Of a DNA stretch of 22,293 nucleotides, positions 7,604 through 14,913 are shown piece by piece. The notes beneath the pieces were generated by a model. The model worked only from the letters and a program-made list of their open reading frames with translations, had not been told where the DNA came from and made no database searches. Both the position numbers and the translations under genes were made by a program. Location of the stretch: assembly GCA_964393335.1 (NCBI GenBank), contig CAYMTN010000070.1, positions 1 to 22,293 of the forward strand, written 5' to 3'. Each line of letters starts with the position of its first letter. The first letter of the stretch is position 1. Source of the stretch: CAYMTN01 sp964393335. GTDB lineage: Bacteria; Chloroflexota; Anaerolineae; Aggregatilineales; Aggregatilineaceae.

Positions 7604-10600
7604 ATGTCTTCGAAACAGTTAGTTTTCAACGGAATCAATCGTGCCACTGGTGATTACCTTCTACCCCCGCAGCCGCTGGATGTGCTATCGAGTCTTTTCC
7701 TGAGAACAGCGATCACGGACACTCTGCATGATCAACTACGCCCCTCTTCTGCGCAGCCAAACGAAGTTTCGGCTCCAGGTTTTGACGATGCTAATATCAC
7801 ACAAGTTGGCTGGGGCGTGATCTTCGCAGCCGAAAATCCAGAGACCAAGAACGTGTATTCAGCACTGACGAGTCTCTTGACCCACAGACAAGAACAGGCC
7901 AAACAACTGTATCACGTGTACATGGATTCAGAGGGCTATAGGCCGGGCGAACCCGCGAGCGAATTCCTTGCGCGACACGGTGCGCCCTCAAGCGAAATTG
8001 ATCCAGAAAGAATGCCTTTTTTTCTGCTGCTTGTCGGAGACCTGGAGTCAATACCGTTTCAGTTTCAGCGCGATCTGAGCCTGAATCATGCAGTAGGGCG
8101 CATACATTTCAACACAATAGATGAGTATTCTACCTACGCCAGGGGGATGGTCGATGTCGAATCGAGCACCAGCTGGCCGGCCCGCCAGGCGTTTTTTTTC
8201 GCTACAGAACATGAAGCCGACCAACACACGCACCTCACATCCCAGTATCTCGTAAGACCGCTGTTCCAGAAACTGGCCAATGATTTTCCTGAGTGGCAGA
8301 TGAAAGGCTTGTTCAAAGAACAGGCCACGAGAGAAGCGCTGGTGAACCTGTTTTCAACGCGGGAGCCGGCTTTATTGTTCACCGCCACTCACGGCGTTGG
8401 GTTTCCCTCGGCGTATCCCGATCAGCGTTCGTTGCAGGGTGGGTTAGTCTGTCAGGGGTGGCCAGGTCCGGATGGTTCGAAGAGAGAATTTTCCCCCAGG
8501 TATGTTTTTTCTGCTGAGGATGTTTCTCCTGATATGGATTTTTGGGGCAAGATTGTGTTCAACCTTGCCACATATAGCGCTGGCACGCCAAGACAAGATA
8601 GCCTCGACCAACTACTTGGCGACCAGTTCGTTATTCAAGCGTCAGGGACTTCGCAGGGCGGTGCAGCCCTGCTGCCACAACGGATGATGGCGTCCAAAAA
8701 CGGAAGTGCGCAGGCTGTGATCGGACACTTTGGCCGGGTGTGGGCCTATGCCGCTGAGGGCGAGGAAACCACCAAACAAGCCGATTTCTTCGAAACGGTC
8801 CTGCGTGATCTGTTGACAGGCATCCCCGTCGGGACCGCGCTGCATCATGTAAAAAAGCGCTATGCCGAGCTGGCTGTCACACTCGGAAACGAACTGGAAA
8901 GAGCACGTGGCGGTCTTACACCTGATCCCGTGACGCTGTTTGATCTGTGGGCCACATATAATGACATGCAGGCGCTGGGCGTGCTGGGCGACCCAGCGGC
9001 ACGGGTGCCAACCCCCGTTAGTACGATGCCGACGGAGCGGGAAACCGGTATCGCCATGGACCAGTTTGTGGAATCGCCCGCATCAGAATTCAACAGGGTC
9101 GCGGGCATCGATGTTTCACGTTGGCAGGGTGAGGTCGATTGGAGACAGGTTTCGAACGCGGAGTACAGATTCGCGGTCATACGCGCCACCGCTGGAGACT
9201 ATTATACGGATCCCCGCTTTAACGAAAATTGGCGCGCTGCGCGTGACGCAGGGCTGCTTGTTTCAGCCTATCACGTCGTCAAACCCAGGCAAACAGCCGC
9301 CTCTCAGATGAAACGATTTCTGACCGTGCTAGAGGAGGAGACGGCTGATCTGCCCCTAGTGCTCGACGTAGAATTGGCCGATGATCAGCCTCCGGAGATT
9401 ATTACAGAGGTCGTCAGGGACTGTGCGAATATCATCGAGAGCACAACTGGCCGCAAACCGATCATCTACACGGCTTCCTGGTTTTGGGACTCAAACGTGT
9501 TACCGTCGAACGACTGGGCGAGTTACGATTTGTGGATTACGAATTACGGCACCGGAACACCTGCTCTGCCCCGCGACTGGTCAACATGGCGTTTCTGGCA
9601 GTATTCAGACAAGGGCACAGTGGCAGGGATCAGTTCTCAGTACACCGATCTCAACTGGTTCAATGGCAGCTATGAGGACTTGCTCAACTACGCCAGGCAG
9701 GAGTCACAACCTGACGAACCTGAACCGGAAGACGCCGCAGAAACCGCGCCTACCGGTCCGGAGCAGTCTACCTTCCCCTTGTCCGAAAGGGAAGGCCCTG
9801 CTCAAGACGAGTTCCCCCCATCAGAATCTGCGCCCCTTCCCGTTCCGCCGCCATCAGAAACAAAAGCGGTCGTTGGTGAAGGTGGCAGCGACGCACCGGA
9901 CCTCGACGAGAAACCTGACGACTCGGTTCACCCTTCGGGTGAGTCTGCTGACCCGTCTGCGATCACTCAAGCCATACCCTATATTCCAGCACGATGGGCA
10001 CAGCAGAATCTCACACCGTATATCATCGAAAAACCTGACAACACGGCTACCGTTTCTATTCACAAAGATCATGTCAGTTTACGATACGAAAACAAAACCT
10101 ATGATAGCAAGATAAATCTTCCCCCCGCACACGATCCTGAACATCTCATCCGCAATTTTGCGAAAGAATACGGTCAAACGCTGTTCAGAGCGATCTTCAA
10201 TCCTGATCAATACGACAACAATCCCCCAACGTATGATGGTTATGTGACGGCCTGGAACAAAACCAACGGGTATTTGCGCATTGAGCTTGACGTCGATAGA
10301 ACGTACAACGGGTATGCCTGGGAATATCTGTGGAATCCCGCTCAACCCGCCCCACTGACCATCCAGCAGACTGGCCCCTTTTACCGGCGCTATACCAGTG
10401 ACACCGATCCGCCCGTGATCGCGAAACCAATCCGCATTTTGGTCGCCATTTGTAGTCCGAATACGCTTGGGCAGCGCGGTCGGCTGGAAAGCTTGTCCCC
10501 AATCGAAGTGGCATTGCAGCAGCCGATCATCGAGGATGCTCTCAAGCCGCTGCAAGAGGCCGGGTTGGTCGAGTATCAAATTCTGACAAGCAAAACCGGT

Positions 10601-12457
10601 CCTGTTACGCTGGATAAGTTGGCGGGTGAACTGCGGCGGGGCACCTGGCATGTGCTGCACCTGCTGGCACACGGCATCGTTCTGGGCAGGGGGCGGTATC
10701 ACCGTTACCGCCTCGTACTGGAAGACGACACACGCGCCGAAGACCTGGTTACGGCCATGGATTTTTCCCGGCGATTGGAGGGAACCGGGTTGCGGCTGGT
10801 GGTGCTGGCAGCGTGTGACAGCGCGAATTTTAACGCGGTAGATAACATGGAAACGGCGGCGACCACGATCATACAGCAGACTCCCATCCCGGCTGTGATC
10901 GCCATGCAAGATAAGATTTCACTGCCTGCCGCGCAGCATTTCGCCCATAATTTCTACACCAATCTGGCCCAGACCGGCCACGTCGATATGGCTATGGCTG
11001 CTGCTCGTCAGAGTCTGTTCACCGAATTGCACGAAACGGGCGAGGAATGGGGCATTCCGGTGCTTATGATGAGTACGGCCCAGGGTAAGCTGTTTGACAT
11101 TGATGCCGATCAAGTAGCTGAAACCGAGAAGCAACTCGCAGCCTCGGAACGACCCTACAAAACCAGGGCTGAATTGCTTCAAAATCATCCTGATATTGGC
11201 AATTATATTCAACAGCGTGTCCAAAGCCTGGAACAAGACCTGGGAGTAACGTTAATGGACGATCTCGTTCGTATCATAAAAAACGCGCCTCGCACGCAGT
11301 TTGCCAAAGCCCAGGACGAGTACTTCGCCCAATTGGACCAGCTCGAAAAATCGTTCCAGATAAATCCCGCTGATCTTGAGGCACATGTTCGCGATGAATA
11401 TGGGCTGACGCTGAACCACCTTGTATACGTGCAGACAGCATCAGCGCTGAATACCGGCAAACACATCATCTTTATCGGTCCACCAGGGACCGGCAAAACG
11501 CAACTGGCGAAAGCGATTTGCGAGTTTGCCAGGCAGCCTCTGACCGACCCGAAGTATCTCACACCGCGTGACTGCCTCACCCCAGGCTATATTGTCACAA
11601 CCGCTACCGCCGATTGGACCACGTTTGATACGGTTGGCGGCTATGTTCCTGCCGAGTCCAATACGCTGGACTACCGGCCCGGCCTGGTAATGGAAGCCAT
11701 TCGCACTGGTCAATGGTTGATCATTGACGAGATCAACCGCGCCGAGATCGATAAAGCATTTGGTGAGTTGTTCACCATTCTGGCCGGTGCGCCTGTTGAG
11801 CTTCCGTTTAGGGTGGGCAACCAACCGGTACAACTCTTGCCTCCGGCAATGGCAGATTCGCTATGGACAGCCCCTGATTGGCGCAACGTTGTAAATCAGC
11901 CATGCTTTGCGTATGTGCTTCACCCGAACTGGCGCGTTCTGGCGACGATGAATGTATATGATCGTTCATTCCTATTTGGAATGTCATTCGCCTTCATGCG
12001 GCGTTTTGCGTTTATCGAAATTGATCCGCCGCCAACCGGGGCTTACCAGGGGTTGATCGGCGGGTGGCTGAACCAGTTCGGGTTATCGACGGCCCCTGGG
12101 GTCCAATTGCGGGAGTTGCAGGAGAATCTGGCCCCCCTGACCCTTGCGGTTGATAGTAACATAATGCGTCACAGGACCCTCGGCCCGGCGATTGTTAAAG
12201 ACATGCTGGCGTACGTTGGAAATCGGTGGAGCCTCGATAATACACGATCTTTACGCGCCCTGTTTGGCGAAGCTTTCCTGCTTTACAGCATTCCCCAACT
12301 CGATGGCTTGGAACAAACCGCCATTTCGGATATCTATGACGAATTAGCCGCGATGTTCGCTTCTGACGCCGACATCGTGGAGGCGATCAAAAAACGGCTT
12401 GCCGGGTTGTATCCCCATATCGCTTCGTTCAGAGCCGCCCCGCCCGGTGGCATGTAG
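7604..12457 (+). CDS. Giant fusion: C25/caspase-like pseudoprotease, GH25 muramidase, CHAT protease, McrB-like AAA+ ATPase
   Basis: One uninterrupted 1617-codon frame; ATG 7604 is preceded by GAGGAA (7592-7597) and no signal peptide follows, so the protein is predicted cytosolic. Residues 1-480 form a C25/caspase-like domain, with His263 in T-A-T-H-G but Thr323 (A-T-Y-S-A-G-T-P) where the paralogue at 13282 has Cys. Residues 500-699 are a GH25 muramidase with Asp503 (G-I-D-V-S-R-W-Q-G) and Asp588/Glu590 (L-D-V-E). A Pro/Ser/acidic linker covers 700-785. Residues about 810-1165 are a CHAT region with W-E-Y-L-W, His1023 (L-L-A-H-G) and Cys1071 (A-A-C-D-S-A). Residues about 1245-1617 are an AAA+ module of the McrB/AAA_5 group: Walker A 1292-1299 (G-P-P-G-T-G-K-T), Walker B I-I-D-E-I-N-R (1373-1379), M-N-V-Y-D-R-S (1449-1455) and R-R-F. 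Inferred role: NTP-switched effector of a conflict or cell-death system. Confidence 0.9.
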   Translation: MSSKQLVFNGINRATGDYLLPPQPLDVLSSLFLRTAITDTLHDQLRPSSAQPNEVSAPGFDDANITQVGWGVIFAAENPETKNVYSALTSLLTHRQEQAKQLYHVYMDSEGYRPGEPASEFLARHGAPSSEIDPERMPFFLLLVGDLESIPFQFQRDLSLNHAVGRIHFNTIDEYSTYARGMVDVESSTSWPARQAFFFATEHEADQHTHLTSQYLVRPLFQKLANDFPEWQMKGLFKEQATREALVNLFSTREPALLFTATHGVGFPSAYPDQRSLQGGLVCQGWPGPDGSKREFSPRYVFSAEDVSPDMDFWGKIVFNLATYSAGTPRQDSLDQLLGDQFVIQASGTSQGGAALLPQRMMASKNGSAQAVIGHFGRVWAYAAEGEETTKQADFFETVLRDLLTGIPVGTALHHVKKRYAELAVTLGNELERARGGLTPDPVTLFDLWATYNDMQALGVLGDPAARVPTPVSTMPTERETGIAMDQFVESPASEFNRVAGIDVSRWQGEVDWRQVSNAEYRFAVIRATAGDYYTDPRFNENWRAARDAGLLVSAYHVVKPRQTAASQMKRFLTVLEEETADLPLVLDVELADDQPPEIITEVVRDCANIIESTTGRKPIIYTASWFWDSNVLPSNDWASYDLWITNYGTGTPALPRDWSTWRFWQYSDKGTVAGISSQYTDLNWFNGSYEDLLNYARQESQPDEPEPEDAAETAPTGPEQSTFPLSEREGPAQDEFPPSESAPLPVPPPSETKAVVGEGGSDAPDLDEKPDDSVHPSGESADPSAITQAIPYIPARWAQQNLTPYIIEKPDNTATVSIHKDHVSLRYENKTYDSKINLPPAHDPEHLIRNFAKEYGQTLFRAIFNPDQYDNNPPTYDGYVTAWNKTNGYLRIELDVDRTYNGYAWEYLWNPAQPAPLTIQQTGPFYRRYTSDTDPPVIAKPIRILVAICSPNTLGQRGRLESLSPIEVALQQPIIEDALKPLQEAGLVEYQILTSKTGPVTLDKLAGELRRGTWHVLHLLAHGIVLGRGRYHRYRLVLEDDTRAEDLVTAMDFSRRLEGTGLRLVVLAACDSANFNAVDNMETAATTIIQQTPIPAVIAMQDKISLPAAQHFAHNFYTNLAQTGHVDMAMAAARQSLFTELHETGEEWGIPVLMMSTAQGKLFDIDADQVAETEKQLAASERPYKTRAELLQNHPDIGNYIQQRVQSLEQDLGVTLMDDLVRIIKNAPRTQFAKAQDEYFAQLDQLEKSFQINPADLEAHVRDEYGLTLNHLVYVQTASALNTGKHIIFIGPPGTGKTQLAKAICEFARQPLTDPKYLTPRDCLTPGYIVTTATADWTTFDTVGGYVPAESNTLDYRPGLVMEAIRTGQWLIIDEINRAEIDKAFGELFTILAGAPVELPFRVGNQPVQLLPPAMADSLWTAPDWRNVVNQPCFAYVLHPNWRVLATMNVYDRSFLFGMSFAFMRRFAFIEIDPPPTGAYQGLIGGWLNQFGLSTAPGVQLRELQENLAPLTLAVDSNIMRHRTLGPAIVKDMLAYVGNRWSLDNTRSLRALFGEAFLLYSIPQLDGLEQTAISDIYDELAAMFASDADIVEAIKKRLAGLYPHIASFRAAPPGGM

Positions 12458-12475
12458 CCTGAACAGGTTGGCGGC

Positions 12476-13261
12476 ATGGACGCGCAAATGGAAGACCGTA
12501 ACCAAATGGCTGTTTTGAGTGCCCTGGCCCAACGAGCGCTGTGTCTTGCCTCTGATCCCCTCGACGTACAGGCGATCACACTGCCTGCACGCGCGGCGTA
12601 TTTTCTGTTAAGTCCACGCGAAGTTGGAGGGATGCGCGACGTTGTCAGCTTTGTCAGCGAGGTGCTGGACGGCCTGATCGCGCAGCTCAGCCGTACCGCG
12701 CAACCGAACAAAGTAATGTATCCAGGTCGTATCCGAGGGCAGGTCGACTGGAAAGCTACCTTCAAGGCGAGATCAGGCCCTAAATATGATCCTGGCTGTT
12801 TTGTCTGTCGCGAGATCAAACACCAGTTCGACACTCCCGAAAACCAGCTTCTCAAATCCGTTCTCACCCATATCGCCCGCTGCCTCACTCTGATCCCTGT
12901 GACAATCCGGTACGGATATTGTTTTGTTCGCACGCGGTCCTCGCTGGAGGTCATTCGTCCCGACGCTGCGTTGCAGCGAATTGAGGCTGCGCTGAAGCGG
13001 CACCAACGCAACATTTACCTGCAGGGCGTCACCATCCCCTCCAACATTACCCAACAACACCTGCTGCGTGCCACAACCTCACACGTAGAAGAATATGCCG
13101 AAGTGGCAAAAGTCTACTACCAATACGTGTCGGTAGTTGCCACACCGGCGAGGGAGGCGATTTCTCGCATTGGTCACCATACCGTGATTATGCCTGACCA
13201 GCTTTCCGAAGACAGCGGACCCTGGATCGAACTGGGAGCCTGGCTCTTGAAAAATAGCTAA
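12476..13261 (+). CDS. Putative partner of the McrB-like ATPase (DUF2357/McrC-N-like), 261 aa
   Basis: The gene begins 18 bp after the giant ORF with only a weak ribosome-binding site, which suggests translational coupling and a matched partner. The protein is soluble, with no signal or membrane segment. Two conserved-looking patches stand out: G-R-I-R-G-Q-V-D-W-K-A-T at about residues 83-94 and F-x-T/D-T-P-E-N-Q-L-L-K-S-V-L at about 117-128. A TPEN-type motif of this kind is familiar from DUF2357/McrC-like proteins that accompany McrB-family ATPases in restriction-type systems. No PD-(D/E)XK nuclease motif is visible in the remaining half, which is mostly helical, so if it belongs to this group it is an adaptor without the nuclease. 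The family assignment is from memory of motifs and is tentative; gene reality is strong. Confidence 0.75.
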   Translation: MDAQMEDRNQMAVLSALAQRALCLASDPLDVQAITLPARAAYFLLSPREVGGMRDVVSFVSEVLDGLIAQLSRTAQPNKVMYPGRIRGQVDWKATFKARSGPKYDPGCFVCREIKHQFDTPENQLLKSVLTHIARCLTLIPVTIRYGYCFVRTRSSLEVIRPDAALQRIEAALKRHQRNIYLQGVTIPSNITQQHLLRATTSHVEEYAEVAKVYYQYVSVVATPAREAISRIGHHTVIMPDQLSEDSGPWIELGAWLLKNS

Positions 13262-13281
13262 CCATTTGGAGGGAGAAGGAC

Positions 13282-14745
13282 ATGCCCGATGCAAAGATGT
13301 TTTTCAATGGCCTCAACGGGGCCACCGGTCGTCCCTTGCTGCCTGCACAAAGCTTCGATGACCTGGCCGCATGGATTATGGACGAACATGATCATGAAGA
13401 CCCGAAAATCCGCGAAGGGTGCAGCCTGATCCTGGCGAATCGGCAAATGGATCGACTTGGGGTGGTTCCGGGTTATGATCAGACAAACCTTGACGAGGTT
13501 CACTGGGGAATTATTCATGGCCCCGACATTCCCGAAAAAGACATACGTTCTGTGCTGGGCGATCTGATTGACAAACGCAAGGCACACAACAATATTTTCA
13601 CGTATGTTCCAGGCGAATCGCATGACGATTTCTGGAAGCGCAGAAACCAAAATTATGGCCTCATCGATCCGGATCGGGTCCCGTATTACCTGCTCCTCAT
13701 TGGGTCTCCAGAGCAAATCCCATTCAGCTTCCAATACGGATTGGACACGCAGAATGCTGTGGGGCGGTTGTACTTTGAGGATCTTGAAGATTACCGGCGT
13801 TACGCGCAGAATGTGCTGGCTTATGAACAGGCTGAAACCCTGCAACGCGAAGCCCGGGTCGCCTTTTTTGCACCACACCATGACCACGATCAAGCGACTG
13901 AAAATACGGCAACCTATTTAGTGCGACCGTTGGTCAACACCTTCGCCAATGATGCTGCGTTGGGCTTCACGGTTGAGCATTACCACAAAGACGGGCAGGT
14001 GCCAACCAAACAGAATCTGCTTGACCTGCTCACCCGCACAAACCAACAACCATCCCTCCTCTTTACGGCTACTCATGGGCTGATGTTGCCAATCGATGAT
14101 TACGAACGCCAACGAAAAGAGCAGGGCGCGTTCGTGTGCCAGGATTGGCCCGGCGACAAACCCGGCCAGGAAAAACCGATTTCCAATCACATGTATCTGG
14201 CGGGGACTGATCTGAAAGGTGACATGCGTTTTGATGGGCTAATCGCTTTTGCCTTTGCATGTTATAGTGGAGGCACGCCGCGCCTCAGCGATTTCGCTCA
14301 CTTTGATGAGCAACGTCTCCCTGAATTGACCCAAAAACCCTTCGTCGCTTACCTGCCTCAACGGTTGTTGGCCCAGGGTGCATTGGCCTTCATAGGTCAT
14401 GTTGAACGCGTATGGGACTATTCATTCACAATCGAGGAGCAGCCCGGTTTCGGTTATCCCAACACGGACACCTTCAAACACACACTCAGAGCTGTGCTGA
14501 AAGGCGTCCCCGTTGGACATGCCATGGAGATGTTCAATCAACGCTATCTCTCGCTGAACCAAGTTGTTTTTGAGGGATCGAAAAGCCTCTTCAGACGCTA
14601 TTTCAAGGAAGAAGATGATACAGTTGACTTGGGCGACCTGGCCCGCCAGTGGGCGGCTTTGCACGACGCCCGGTCCTATGTTCTATACGGCGATCCGTAT
14701 GTCAGTTTGCGAATCAAACACTTATCTGCTCTGCGTGACACATAA
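13282..14745 (+). CDS. Stand-alone C25/caspase-like cysteine protease, paralogue of the giant protein's N-terminus
   Basis: ATG 13282 follows a strong ribosome-binding site (GGAGGGAGAAGG, 13268-13279), 20 bp after the previous stop. The 487-residue protein aligns along its length with residues 1-480 of the giant protein: both open with F-F/V-N-G-[LI]-N-x-A-T-G-x-x-L-L-P-x-Q and share P-x-x-L-L-[LI]-G-x-x-E-x-I-P-F-x-F-Q, Y-L-V-R-P-L and L-P-Q-R. Here the caspase-fold dyad is intact: His265 in L-L-F-T-A-T-H-G and Cys327 in F-A-C-Y-S-G-G-T-P-R. It has no signal peptide or membrane helix. It should be a cytosolic cysteine endopeptidase of the caspase/gingipain fold. Its substrates are unknown; the long linker of its giant neighbour is an attractive candidate. 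The family call is strong, the specific protease subfamily less so. Confidence 0.88.
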   Translation: MPDAKMFFNGLNGATGRPLLPAQSFDDLAAWIMDEHDHEDPKIREGCSLILANRQMDRLGVVPGYDQTNLDEVHWGIIHGPDIPEKDIRSVLGDLIDKRKAHNNIFTYVPGESHDDFWKRRNQNYGLIDPDRVPYYLLLIGSPEQIPFSFQYGLDTQNAVGRLYFEDLEDYRRYAQNVLAYEQAETLQREARVAFFAPHHDHDQATENTATYLVRPLVNTFANDAALGFTVEHYHKDGQVPTKQNLLDLLTRTNQQPSLLFTATHGLMLPIDDYERQRKEQGAFVCQDWPGDKPGQEKPISNHMYLAGTDLKGDMRFDGLIAFAFACYSGGTPRLSDFAHFDEQRLPELTQKPFVAYLPQRLLAQGALAFIGHVERVWDYSFTIEEQPGFGYPNTDTFKHTLRAVLKGVPVGHAMEMFNQRYLSLNQVVFEGSKSLFRRYFKEEDDTVDLGDLARQWAALHDARSYVLYGDPYVSLRIKHLSALRDT

Positions 14746-14862
14746 TACTTTGCAGGGAGTTTCCCACGTCGCCGCTGGCGGCGGCACATCACAGGGATGA
14801 AAAACCAGGGCGCAGGCGAACCGACGATCCGGCAAGCAGCGCCCCCACAGGCTCTCGTTTTT

Positions 14863-14882
14863 GGCTGATAGCTGAACGCTGA
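14863..14882 (+). repeat. Short GCTGA iteration in the gap before the membrane-protein gene
   Basis: GCTGA occurs three times at 14863, 14871 and 14878 with 7-8 bp spacing, followed by a GGCTAA variant. It lies in the 168-bp space between the protease stop (14745) and the preferred start of the membrane protein (14914). The rest of that space holds only a short GCCGC/GCGGC hairpin near 14770-14782 and no gene. Such GCTGA runs are seen as low-complexity intergenic elements; a role as operator is not excluded. Confidence 0.4.
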
Positions 14883-14913
14883 CGGCTAAATGCTATTTTC
14901 AGAGGAAAAACTC

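Noticed and set aside
9381..10115. 244-codon plus-strand frame overlapping the GH25 end and linker
   Set aside because: It is an alternate frame of the giant gene. The GH25 motifs and the continuation into CHAT are in the main frame, and this one is Ser/Arg/Pro-rich without family signal.
10079..10909. 276-codon minus-strand frame inside the giant gene
   Set aside because: It is antisense to the CHAT region with conserved His and Cys motifs and shows no recognisable features.
14863..14882. CRISPR or tandem-repeat array
   Set aside because: Only three 5-bp iterations with irregular spacing are present; there are no long direct repeats with spacers anywhere in the window.
14890..14913. Upstream start of the membrane protein at ATG 14890
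   Set aside because: It adds acidic residues before the signal peptide and places the ribosome-binding site inside the gene; ATG 14914 fits both signals.
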